Below, piece after piece: positions 44,207 through 57,849 of a stretch of DNA of 64,000 nucleotides. Source of the stretch: Branchiostoma belcheri. Its lineage: Eukaryota; Chordata; Leptocardii; Amphioxiformes; Branchiostomatidae. Where the stretch lies: assembly GCF_001625305.1 (NCBI RefSeq), contig NW_017804076.1, positions 1,687,646-1,751,645 on the forward strand, in the 5' to 3' direction. A program made the position numbers and the translations under genes. The notes under the pieces are model-generated. The model made no database searches. It had not been told where the DNA came from and saw nothing but the letters and a program-made list of their open reading frames with translations. Position 1 is the stretch's first letter, and each line of letters starts with the position of its first letter.

Positions 44207-47200
44207 GTAAGGTTCTGGCCACATTCGTCGTAAGATTGTGGGACGGTTGGTAAAAAAAAGCCATTCTTGGGATAGTTGTGCATGTGCTGTTTAAATTTTA
44301 TCTGCCTTTTTACTACAAAAGCTACATTCTGCCGTCCTGTGTCTTCGGGCTGCCCATGTGCAAGTTCGTCAACTACATGATTCTGGTAAGGGTCTGGCCA
44401 CATTCGTTGTACAATCTTGGGACGATTGGGAAAAAAATGGTACTCGTGCATGTGTCGTGCAAATGTTATCTGTATTTTTACTACAAAAGCTACATTCTGC
44501 CGTCCTGGGTCTTCGGGCTGTCCATGTGCAACTTCGTTAACTACATGATGCTGGTAAGGTTCTGGGCATACTCGTTTTACGATCGTGGGACGGTTGGGGA
44601 ACGAAGAAGGCATTCTCGGGATAGTTGTGAATGTCCTGTGCAAATGTTATCTGCCGTTTTACTACAAAAGCTACATTCTGTCGTCCTGGGTCTTCGGGCT
44701 GCCCATCTGCAAGTTCGTCCACTACATGATGCTGGTAAGGGCTTGGCCACATTCGTCGTAAGATTGTGGGACGGTTGGGAAAAAGGAAGTATTCTTAGGA
44801 TAGTTGTGCATGTGCCGTGCAAATGTTATTTGTCTTTTTACTACACAAGCTGCATTCTATCGTCCTGGGTCTTCAGGCTGTCCATGTGCAAGTTCATCAA
44901 CTACATGATGCTGGTAGGGGCTTGGCCACATTGGTCGTAAGATTGTGGGACGGTTGGGAAAAATAAGGCATTCTTAGGATAGTTGTGCATGTGCCGTGCA
45001 AATGTTATCTGTCTTTTTACTACAAAGCTACATTCTGCCGTCCTGGGTCTTCGGGCTTCTCCATGTGCAAGTTCGTCAACTACATGATGCAGGTAAGGTT
45101 CTGGCCACATTTGTGGTACTATTGTGGTTCTGTTGGGGAAAAAGAAGGCATTCTAAGGATACTTTAGTAGTTGTGCATGCGCCGTGCAAATGTTATCTGC
45201 CGTCTTAAGAAAAAAGATTCGAGCTACATTCTGCCGTCCTGGGTCTTCGGGCTGTCCATGTGCAAGCTCGTCGACTACATGATGCTGGTAAGGTTCTGGC
45301 CACATTGGTCGTAAGATCGTGGGGCGGTTGGGAAAAAAAGAAGGGATTCTTAGGATAGTTGTGCATGTGCTGTGCAAATATTATCTGTCTTTTTACTACA
45401 AAAACTACATTCTACCGTCCTGGGTCTTCGGGCTTCTCCATGTGCAAGTTCGTCAACTACATGATGCTGGTAAGGGTACCTACCAACTACAATGAATGTG
45501 AACGTACCGTAAGTCATTGATATTTCTACAGCCTTCCTATGAAGTTCTGTGTGCAACTTCTGCGTTGTCTACTCCAAGGGCTTTTAAATGTTTTCAAAAT
45601 CCAGATGAAGGCTTGAAATTCAGTTGTTTTCTTTGAGCAAAAGAGGCAGCTGATTTTTTTTCCTGTCTGCTAACTGCGATAGACCTCCGGCAGAGAAAGA
45701 TGCCTCAGTCGTGGTGGTTCTCTTTGAGAGTGCTTTCCAATTTCAGATGTAGGCGTGAAATTCAGTATTGCCACATCAATTCGAGCAGAAAAAGGCAGCA
45801 GTGTGACCAATGTTTCTGTCTGCTAACGGCGATAGAACTCCGACATAGAAAGATGTCTGAGTCGTGATCGTTCAGCATGAATCCATAGAAACTTCACTCA
45901 TCACTCATGTGAACGGCAGAATCTACAGCCCACGGTATTGACGCCCAAACACTGTATTAGCAGTTTTTCAAAGATGTCAGGGCGTTGAAAACGTCCATTT
46001 AACCTTGTGCAGTGTTGTAGATCTTCACCCAATGGTCTTTCCGCTCTTGAGCAGTCTTGGTACTGTACATTAACTATAACCCGTCTCCCCTGTTAAGTCT
46101 CGCTTAGTGGATTTAAAGGGTATCTCCGGAAGCAGGCTTCCTGTAATGGTTTCTTATTTATGACACGGTTGCTTGGGTGAATTTGTCAATTTTCTTGTGT
46201 CACGGAGGGCAGACATGAATGTAGAGATACTTGCTGAGGTCGCTGCCTAACATTAAGTACTCTTTTGTCATGAATGAATGAATGAATCTTTATTCATCCG
46301 ACAGACTTACATATAGCCTAAATTTTGTTGAATGTACAAGCAGTCTTTAAAATTTGCGTACAAAGTAATACAAGCATTATGAATTATTATTGCATTATCA
46401 AAACCCTAGACCTAAAGGAAGACCCCCAAAAGATGGCTTGACCAAATAGTACATGGCATTGGACGGTCCCTCAAGTTTGCTGAACAAAAGGCCTAGGATC
46501 GTGCTGCCTGACAAAATGAAGAAGAACGAGTGGCTAGTTCTCGCCTAAGCATTTAGGCAGGCAATTCAATGTAATAATCCCTCGTTAACAGTAGATTCTC
46601 TAGATTGGGGGGGGGGGGCGGGCAGTCTCTGAAATCTAATCGAAGTAGTGCCTTGGCGACGAATTTGTTGCAGATATGGATTCGACGGTCAGCAAGGATA
46701 CTAATGTCTAATATGTAGACAGAGCAGAAGTTTTGTCTGTGTATTGGGTGATGCTGCACGCTCTCTTTTGAATACTTTCAAGTTTTGCTGTCTAGACGTT
46801 CTTCAGGGATGAGCGCCACGCCGTTGCGGCGTACTCAAGCGCGGGTCTCACGTACGAGGTCGTCGTGGACGTCAAAGAAACGTCATTCGGCCGTTTCAGC
46901 CTTCTCCCAGTCTTGTCTGTACAATTTTCTTCACGAAGGACCACAATTTCTCTCGGGTTCAGACGCGCGCCAAGATGACCAATTACGTTAAGTTGATTTG
47001 ATTATGGGTGGCCTCCGCGCGCGCATGAATTTTCGCCCGTTGCCAACAAAGAAAGTTTTCGACCAAACTGTAAATCGTACGAAGCAGCTGCAATATGAGC
47101 ATATATATGCCATAAATGTCTTAACAAATATTGGCAAACGATACTAAAATATCGTAGATAGCCAAAATCTATTTAGAAGAAAAAGAAGAAAATGTGAAGA

Positions 47201-50200
47201 GATGAAAATGAAACGTCTACTATTCGTCATACCATACTCTGTGTGTTTAATCATTTGTTCAACCTACATGACCACCTAGATTTCATAATGAAGGGAACTG
47301 TTTTTTCCAAACCTTTTTTTTTTACTCGTATCAGCTTTGGGGTTCCCAGGGATTTCATCCATATAATCAAATCAACACGGCCTTAGCAGATTGAGTACGT
47401 TCGATTCGAAAATTCTACCGGGACATCCACACGAAAAATCAAAGAGGTGAACATGGAGTCTAAAAGGGAGTGTGTCATTTCAAATCCGACTTTGTTCTCT
47501 GATACTCTGGGGTTGGTGTTACTTGAGACTAATATATTAGGCCACACTATCTTAGTTTTATGGATGACATCCTCTGAACTACTACGCGATGGCGAATAAA
47601 AAACAATCCGGCCAGAAAAACATGCTGCTAAACCACAGGAATACAAAAGCTGGTATTAATGTGGATTTGCGGTAGTATATACATAGTGACTTCTACGACA
47701 AGCCGGCACAAGCTGGCCTGTTGTGACATTTATGAGTCGGCACTGTACTGAGTTCTTGAGTTCCATGGAGCGTCGGCAGCCTGGGTGCCATCCTCCGTAG
47801 TTACCGAAGGCTCCCTATTGCCCTATTGTCGCTAGCTACCATGGACTACGGAGGATGGCACCCAGGCCAGAGCCTCGGAGGCAAAAATGCGCGCGTGGAT
47901 GTCATCCATAAAATTATGTCAGTGTGGCCCGAACCTTTCTTTCTGTTATGTACTTGTCATGCATAGACCCACGCACACCATTTCATGTTCAGTGCCCCGT
48001 GTCAGGCCGTGTTGTAAAGGTTAACGATACGCAACGATGGAAGTGTCCCTGTCGACAGGAAATGCGAACTGCGGAAGACGTCTAGGTCCTTGTGGCAGAC
48101 TGTATTATTACATCACTCAAGAAACTGTCACGAAGTCTGAAGGAACGTACACTTCCTGAATACCGAATAGAAAATAATCGTGTTTTTGTGACTGATCTTT
48201 TCATTATCGAAGGTTAATTTCAAGCACATGAGAACTAACGTTCAAGTTGCTCAAAATCGTCTTGAATGGAGACAGGCATTAGCTGAATAAGTGCTAAATC
48301 CGTGTTGCACGCTACGAATATTGCTCCAAACGCCAACTTAAATACCCTTGTTATGTCTCTTCCAGGCTTTAAGACTTGTTCAACACGATTAATCTTTCAG
48401 GCGTCACCTCACATACATCAAAAATGCTATGTATGGATGGATGTACTATGTATTTATATCTGATTGGGAAAAACACTTTAAATGGTAATGACTAGAATTT
48501 ATGGGTATTACAGTAAAGGGCAATGTGGGCAATACAAGAAATACCCGCCTGTGGCAACTAACCAGTAAGTAATGATCTTCCACGATGATTATATTCATAT
48601 CTACCTGATAATGCACAGGAGGATATCGGTGTCTTTATGAAATAGATAAGCGGTATTGGGTTCAAATCTCGACTGTAAGGAGCCAAGTCTTTTACGTCTT
48701 GGCGCGAAGTTCCTGTTAGTTACTCTCCAAGCAGAGGTAGGGTCGCTCGGTATTTTGGCAGTGTTTTCGCGTTTTTAATACGTCTTTCTACTTTTACGGT
48801 TTTTCTCTAGTAAGGGGAGGAAGACTAGAGAAAAACCGTAAAAGTAGGAAGACGTATTAAAAACGCGAACATACTGCCAAAATACCGAGCGACCCTACCT
48901 CTGCTTGGAGAGTACCTGTTAGTATTCCTGAGGGACTTACAGACGAGAAGTACCATTAGGCCACACCAAGCAATTTTTATGGATGACGTCCGCGCGCGCA
49001 TTAATTTTGGCCTGTTCATAGAAGAAGAAAAAAAAAGAAATTCCGCCTCTTGTAACTATAACCAAAGAGTCACGATAGTGGGGTAAGGGAAGATTTGATT
49101 AAAGGAAAGAAACAGGACACGACGACGACTGCTGTTCCACTGATCTATTGATATTTTCATTACAAATGAAAGGCTTGTTGGTTGTTACTCTGTGCTCTCT
49201 CATTCCATTTGTGTCCTAACATATGTGGTCCATGTGGTATGCTTCATACATGACCTACCTCCTGAACAGTCACTATTTGTGTTAGACACCGTACGTTAAA
49301 GTCGTTGTAAATAATGCCTGTGTTAATGCCTGTGTAAATAAATGTAAATGAATGTGTAATGAATTTGCATGTACAACTGGACGCAATTCAGCCTTTGGCT
49401 GCAAAGTCCACGTTTTTTTTTACGAATAAAACACCATTTGATTGATTGATTCAATTCCAGGAATCTTGCTTTTTTAGGTCCTTCTTATTTTTTGGTCTCG
49501 CATTAGATTTAAGGTCTCCAGAGAACGTCATCCATAAACATTGCTTGGTGTGGCCATATGTAAAACGCCACTTCAGCCAGTACACGCTACACCTGAGAGT
49601 TAATTATAGAGTGCGTCAGAAAAACGTCAAGAAAGACGTCCTCAGGCAAATTGTACCATTTTACCTTAAGTGGGCCTGCGTCGACTGGGAAGTAAGGTAC
49701 TAAAGGTACTAATGGAGGTCAATAGAAAACAATTAACCTTATATGTTTGATTTTCAGCGTGCAATCTGCTCAAAGTAAGAGGAAAATATCAAATGTAGCA
49801 CAATCACACAGGGGGAAGTAGAGAATTTCGAAGATTCTTCATTGACTCGACAAAAGTACAGGGACTTTCATACGGTCTTCTGCAACTAAGATCGAACAAA
49901 GCTAAATACATGAGTGTATGAAGCCATCCTACGTACAGATACATGTATAGGACAAACTACGTACAGAATATATGTCAGTGGTAAAGTTAGAAACTACTTC
50001 GCAGAAGGAAAACATATTGTTTTTTCTTTTTCTTCGTCTCCAAACGATTAAGGTCAATGACCATGACCAGACGTGTGTCACCATGGTAACCTGTGGTGTT
50101 GGGTTACATTAGGCAGCAGGACAGAGTTGGAGAGGCTGGTCATGATATACATGTACCATATGAATGTTTTTGAGTAGTTTGTTTTCCTTTGCTCGTGTTT

Positions 50201-53200
50201 CCTTTCTAGTTTGGTTATAATCACTGTGGATTTGTTGCTTCAGGTGACCGCTCAGGCCACTTGCTTGACCCTGGCCATCATGAGCATTGACCGCTACTGC
50301 GCCATTGTCCATCCTATCGGCTCTCTGGGGTTCCGGAAGCGCCGCATCGCCATTGTCCTGAACATCTGCACATGGATCGGTGAGTACCGGTACAGAACGA
50401 TAAAACTCATGTTAGGCCACAGCAAGTAAATTTTATGGATGACATCCTCGGCAGACTCCAAATCTAATGCGAGCGGGCGAAAAACAAACAAGGTTCCTAC
50501 ATTTTAAAATTTTGACTCAATCATTGTACAAATGGTTTTGATTCAGTAGGAACATCACATATACACAGCCAACATCACATATCACTGCATCAAAGTAAGA
50601 AACAAAACATTAAATCAGAGTCTTTCTTGACTCCTCTCTTTATCTGCCATCGACCACCTTCCAGCATGGCAACAGACATCTTTGCCCATTTTTGGCATGG
50701 TGTCACCACTGTCAGAGGGCAACAAAATTTCTTGTTTTTTTTTCAAAATCAGGTGAAAATTAATGCGCGCGCTGATGTCATCCATAAAAATTACTTGCTG
50801 TGGCCTTATAATGATAACTGTGTTTAACTTAGAAACAATGTGCTGTTGTCTGGCAATTATAAACCTATCCAGCGTGATATGTTTCATCTCCAGTTGCTTA
50901 AAAAAAGAGAGAAGAGGTCTTCAAGACCTATGTTAGCTAGAATGTTACATCAATTGTACGGAACTGAATGGTTTAACCCTGATAATAATTGTTTATATTG
51001 TATGTGACGTCTGACCTAAATTCTTAATTTTTAACTTGTAACTGTATGTAATCTGTCCTTTCATGTATATGTCTGTTTTATGTACGTATGTTTGTGTTAT
51101 GCTGAGCCCTGGAATATTAGCCCCTCATGGGGCTGAAGGGCATCTTAATAAACCAATAAACCAATGTATGTCTAGTAGTTCCTAAGACTTTTATTCTTTT
51201 ATCCCTCTATCCCTCAGAACTTGACCTCAGAATTTTCTTCTGTAGGGATAATATATATAAAGTTAATGTAGTGTAAAGTCAAATCTCCAGGCAATGGTTT
51301 CAGATCTTAAGTCAATAACCTCTTGGCTCAGTGACCCACAATATCTGATAAAGTATTCCTATCCTTAGGGGAATCCGGTGCAATTTTCGGGTGACAAAAC
51401 TTGTTTTTCAAAGTCAATTTTCTGGTCAATCTTTTAATGTGGTAAGTTGGTACAACCCTACCCCATAGCATACTGATATCTGTGAAGCCAAAAATGTTGC
51501 AGATGAAAAACGGTTGCTTGTTCGATGTTGTTTATGGGTGGTACCCTAAAATAAAGGGACTCCTCATGTGTTTTGGGGGCTATTTTAAACGCTTCAAGTA
51601 TAAAATGATGTCGAAGGTTTGCTATGAAATGGCATTCAAAGTCAATATTAAACAGACTTCCCCATCAATGATTTTTTTTTCGTTTTTCCACCCTAAGGCC
51701 ATGTTGATTTGATCATATGGATGACATCCTCCGGGAGCCCCAAAACTGATGCGCGCGTGCGAATAAAAAAAAAAAACTTTTGCAAAAAAAAAAAGTTCTT
51801 TTCATTATGAAATCTACGTGGTCATGAGGGTTGAGCAAATGGCACAGAATATGGTTTGGCGAATAATCTAGTCTTCAAGTTCATTTCTTTACAATTCCGT
51901 CTTTTTTCGTTTGATTTTGGCATTCTACGACATTGGTATAGTTTTTATTAATTTTTTTGTAACTTATGGTATATTTTTGCTCATTTTGCAACTGTTTTGT
52001 ACGATTTACAGTATGGTTGAAAACTTTTTTTTTTTGGAAACGGCCGAAAATTCATGCGCGCGTGGATGTCATCCATATAATCAAATCAACATGGCCTAAA
52101 AAGCATTGGATGGCTATAAGGTTGAACGAATAGTTAAAGTATAGACCTCCCCTGGTATCCCTATTCCTTTATCTTATTTGTTGAGGTCCAAGTGTTATCC
52201 TCAGCAGGTTTTTCATTGGTTATTTATCTTTACAGATCCATAAGCAAGCGTTACGGATATTTCATCAGCTTGCTATCCTTGCAACACAAATATACCATCC
52301 TGTGAAAAGAGGCTTTCCCGTAGTTAAAGATTGACCTAAGCCACCGCAAAACGGGAAGTACTCTGAGGATTCAAAATAATCCACTGACAGATACATAAAA
52401 TTTAAGCCTTCATTCTCTGCCTACACGAAACCTCTGTCTTATCTAGACATGGACGTGCTTAGCCAAAAAAGACTTATAGTCAACCAATACAACGATTTAC
52501 TTTATCTACCTGTTGCAGGCAATGGATTTTAGAATAATCTCAAATAAAGCAAGCTTCCTATTTAATTCCTACCTTTAAGAGCTAAGTAAAACGTCAAAAT
52601 TCAAAGATCTTATTGACATCTAATGACATTATAGAAGTCGGTATTGGATCATGAGTACATCCGCTTGCCCAAAGCAATGCAAATTGACATCAGGACACGA
52701 ATAATATCAGTCTAGCTGAGTGCAGTATGATGAAGTATCAGGTCCACGATTTTGAGATGCAATAACTTCGGCCTTGGGAGGAAGGCTTAACACCTACTGT
52801 TTCAAATTTCCGATGAAAAAAAATCACACTGCGTAGGTTCATACGTCTTCCTGTCAGTGTATGATACCCGGGAGCACTCTGGAACGTCGATAGCAATTGT
52901 GCGTCAAATAAAGTAAGAGTTTCCTAGCATATGATAAACGCCGTATACACGTGAGTAACGGGTATACGTAGGTTACATAAATCGCTAGAGCAGTGGTTGA
53001 CCCCCACTTTACATGAAAGTTTTATTGCAAATTCATGCCCGAGGGCTAATTGCATGAACAGAAGAAACATTTGTATAAAAACAGATAATTAGTACACATA
53101 GAACTACTGATAACTATTAAGAAACCACTAGTAAAAACTACTGGGTTTGACTTCTTTTTTCAAGACAGAGGAAGACAAACGATCCCACTTTTTCTGTAAT

Positions 53201-56200
53201 TTGTGGGTTTTCGAATGTTAAGAGGAGAGTAGCTTTCTTTTCATATGTATATGTGTGAAAGTTTGGGTAGAATTTGGAGGCTACGTCAAAGAGTTCATTT
53301 CGTTCATTGCTATAGAGGGTACAATTTGAGATAAAATGCGTTTCGTCTTCCACCGTATTCAACGTACAATGTTTGCAAATTCGTTCATACACTTGGAGAG
53401 AAAATCTGTTGTGGCTTGTTTCGTGAGCTATTCTCTGTGGAAATACCACATGTACATGCATATGTCAAAGTGTAACTGAAGGATGAATCTGACGCTTTCT
53501 GTAACGTTTAATTATGTTTACCTTCACGGAAGGGGAGTCCAGACCAGTGAGAGATTTACATGTAGCTAGCGGAATTTTCCAGGTACAATGAACCTGCCCG
53601 TACTGTACGTAGCGTCTGTCTTCTCTGTCAAGACCAGTGAGAGATTTACGAGTAGCTAGGGGAATTTTCCGAGTACAATTACATACTAGTAACCTCTACC
53701 TTCTCTGTCACAACCAGTGGGAGATTTATCTGGGGCAATTTTCCAGGTACAATGAAGCTGTTAGTATTTTACATAGTGTCTGTCTTCTCTGCCACGACCA
53801 GTGGGAGATTTCGATAGGGAACTTTTTCGAGTACAATGAACCTGTTAATACTGTACATAGCGTCTGTCTTCTCTGCCACGACCAGTGGGAGATTTAGCCA
53901 GGGGAATTTTCCAGGTACATTGAACATGCAATTACTTTACATAACTTCCGTCTTCTCTGTCACGACCAGTGGGAGATTTCGCTGGGGCAATGTTCCCCAG
54001 TACAATGAACCTGTTAAAACTGTACATAGCGTCTGTCTTCTCTGTCAAGACCAGTGGGGGGACTAAAATTTTAGTGAGGTAAAATTGGATCGAGATCACT
54101 TTAATTTTTCGTGGGATCGTCTGGCGTAACAACAGAGCGCTCGGCTCGGAACCAAGAGGTCCCGAGTTCGAATCCTGCCATGCCACCGACCTTATACCTG
54201 TCTTTACACGACTTTTGTCACTTCACTCAGGCGAAAATGAGTATTGTCCTCTGCTTGGCGGCATAAGAATAAGTTTAAAAAATCTTGAGTGTGTGGTCAC
54301 CATGTCCTGTGTTATATGTTGGAATAAAAAACATTGAATAATCTTTCTGGCATATTCTTTCCCAGATGGGCTAAATGCACATGCGACCATATGTGGTCTG
54401 CAGGATATGAAAAACATAGGATTGAACATTGAAACGCTACATTCTAACCCTAAGTACCAAAAGTCTATGCATTACGGTAAAACTACATGTATATTCAATT
54501 TATCATCTAGTTATATTTCAGTCCATACCATGGTATGGATGAAATATATTGTGTTCTCTGGTGTTTCTTCTTCTCCTCCTTCTTCTCCTTCTCCTGCCAC
54601 ACAGTCAAAGGGATTCAACTCCGCCATCATTCAGCCAAATGGCTTGAAATTTGGCATGGAGGTAGAGTGGGCCAATACCCCCAGGCGTTTTTTTCATTTT
54701 TTTGATACATGCCTTTGAAAAAATTTTATGAAGGTTTTTTGGGGCATTTTTCGCCAAAAAATGGATTTTTGGATCCTGAGCCCTGGTTTTACAACCAAAT
54801 CATCTGAAATTCGGTATAAGGGTACCTTGAACATGTGTCTACAGAATAGCAGTCACATATTTGGCATACACCACTTCCAAATGACTCATTTGGGGGACTT
54901 TAATGGCTATTTTCAGCAAAAAAAGGGCTAAAAGTGCTATACCCGTTCGTTCCATGTTCTATCTAAAGAATGGCCTGTTCCATCTGCCGTTGGCCATGGA
55001 ACACGTGTTCCATTGCGGGTTACCTGAGGTCACATTGCACGTAAGTCGTGCGGAATGACCCACACATTCAATTTTATGTGGCTTAGACCTTCAAAATGTA
55101 TCAAATCTCATCATTGTTAGTATTTGCATACCAGTAATAAGACTAGTAAAGCTTTCGAGATTCAATGTGCTTGTTCTTGCATCTTTGTTCTCAATTACAT
55201 AGCTACTATATAATTCATTTATTTGAGAATCTTTGCCAGTTTTACACTGGGGTAAGTTTGGAATAGTCCACTTTTGCGTGGGAGGGAGATGGACTGAAAT
55301 ATGCTGTATTTGCTCCCAAGCAAATGTCGGCCTCTCTAGTGTTAGTTATCGTTTCTTCTCTTTAATAAAACACATGGAAACATAGCTTTTTAAAACACAT
55401 GGAAACATATAGTTTTTCAAAACACATGGAAACATAGCTGTCGTCTCTGTTATAGCCAGGAGATTAGCTTTTCAGTGAGCTACATGTAAAACCATGGGCG
55501 ATAGGCCACCGAGTTTTTGTTGAGATCGCTGTTGCTTTGTTTTATGAACACTCGTATACTGTGCACTCCGTACAAGCTTAAGATTCCCGATAATCATACA
55601 CTGAACACAAACACTATGAACACGGTCCGTTGAAAGGATCCGAAGAGTCATGAACTCAACACATAACACCGTGAACACTGTCCGTCGAAAGATTCCCGAG
55701 AATCATACACTCATCGCATAACACCGTGAACACGGTCCGTTGAAAAATTTCCCTAGAATTCTCTGTACAATGAACCATACATATATAATACATACTGCTG
55801 GGTACTTGGTCCGCTGAATCATACAATAAAAAGCACACTCATTACTCAGCTGTTACATTGGCGTTCAGGGTAGCACAAAGGCCGACGGGAATAGAACAGG
55901 TTTCGCAAACTCGAATGCGTTCGCAAAACCGCTGCTCGACTCGATAGAACCCCAAGACTGGGCTAGCGCTAGCGGTGATAACTTCAAAAAGATGACAGGG
56001 TAGGAAATACCTACCCGTGAACTGCGTTACCAACTGGGGTGGCAGCAAAAATGTGACTTAGAATCACGTTCGGTGTGAAGTCCCTGCCTCCCCAGACTCA
56101 GAAAACAACGATATAGTACATTTTAGAGATATTGGGCACAACTACACTTTCCAAATCTCATGCCTGGGAAACATATGTAGAACTGAAAACATGTCGGTGG

Positions 56201-57811
56201 GGTTTGTGGACGTGTTTAGAGTACATTTACACATAGCATGTCAAGACTCTTGTCGGGTGATGTAGCCAGTTGTGTGCGTTTACATTTTAGAACCGCGCGG
56301 GAAATGTGGGCCTATCGTGCGTCTGATTGGCTAGCGATGATGTCATTGACCTGTACAGCAGCGACCTGGTAACGCAGTTCGCCGGAAATTGGACTTTACA
56401 AAATGCTTCATATCTTCTTTAAAATATGGTATCATACCCCCAAAAGTTTACATGGCTACTTAGTTACCCCTTGATTATAGNNNNNNNNNNNNNNNNNNNN
56501 CTCGACTCGATAGAACCCCAAGACTGGGCTAGCGCTAGCGGTGATAACTTCAAAAAGATGACAGGGTAGGAAACACCTACCCGTGAACTGCGTTACCAAC
56601 TGGGGTGGCAGCAAAAATGTGACTTAGAATCACGTTCGGTGTGAAGTCCCTGCCTCCCCAGACTCAGAAAACAACGATATAGTACATTTTAGAGATATTG
56701 GGCACAACTACACTTTCCAAATCTCATGCCTGGGAAACATATGTAGAACTGAAAACATGTCGGTGGGGTTTGTGGACGTGTTTAGAGTACATTTACACAT
56801 AGCATGTCAAGACTCTTGTCGGGTGATGTAGCCAGTTGTGTGCGTTTACATTTTAGAACCGCGCGGGAAATGTGGGCCTATCGTGCGTCTGATTGGCTAG
56901 CGATGATGTCATTGACCTGTACAGCAGCGACCTGGTAACGCAGTTCGCCGGAAATTGGACTTTACAAAATGCTTCATATCTTCCTTAAAATATGGTATCA
57001 TACCCCCAAAAAGTTTACATGGCTACTTAGTTACCCCTTGATTATAGATAGTATCAAGACTTTTATTTTCCTTATGGCATTTCGCAGAAAATAGGGTCTT
57101 TTAAAATGGCATTTCGCACCTAGTGTATACTAGTACTAAGTACCTAACCAAGATGAAGCGTTCGGAAGTCGCTGTTCGGCACTCGGCAATCTTCGGGAGA
57201 CTTCGGTATCTGTTCGTATGGTTCTTTGGAATCCTCATCAGTTTGTGACCGTGTTCAGTGTACGTATGATTCTAGGGAACCTTTCAACGGGCCGTGTTCA
57301 CGGTGTTATGTGTTATGTGACTGTATGATTTTTGGGAATATTTCAACGGACCACTGTATTGTGATGGCAACGGGCTGAATGAGTAGACACAGTGTATGTT
57401 CTAACATGCGCGAAACAATAATAAGGATTTTATTTAATGGTTTACAAAACAATGTAACGTTACATGTATTGTTAGATCTCAACAAAAACTCGGTGGCCTA
57501 GCGCCTGTGGTAAAACTGGATCGATACTACTTTTCTTTTTGTTTCCATACCTACAGCGTCTTTCCTGCTGGCCCTCCCCGTGGTTCTGTACTACGAGCTG
57601 GTGCCCATCCCGTGGTTCGGGATCCGGACGTTCTGCCGCCCCGTGTGGCCGTCCCCCTCCTTCGAGCAGGGCTACATGATCTACACCGTCCTCATCACGT
57701 ACTTCATCCCGCTGGTGGTGTGTGCCGTCATGTGCGGGTTCATCCTCAAGCGGCTGTGGAACCGCTTCAAGACGAGCGAGACCAGACCCCGTAACCACGC
57801 CCTGCAGGTAA

Positions 57812-57849
<38 letters not shown>

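Noticed and set aside
44278..44940. 220-codon open frame across the exon-end array
   Set aside because: The frame stays open only because several repeat units differ by multiples of three; it includes intron sequence and donors and is not a plausible protein.
53637..54066. Repeated SVCLLCHDQWEI protein
   Set aside because: Arises from the ~84-bp tandem repeat; units change frame and no start context or family is seen.
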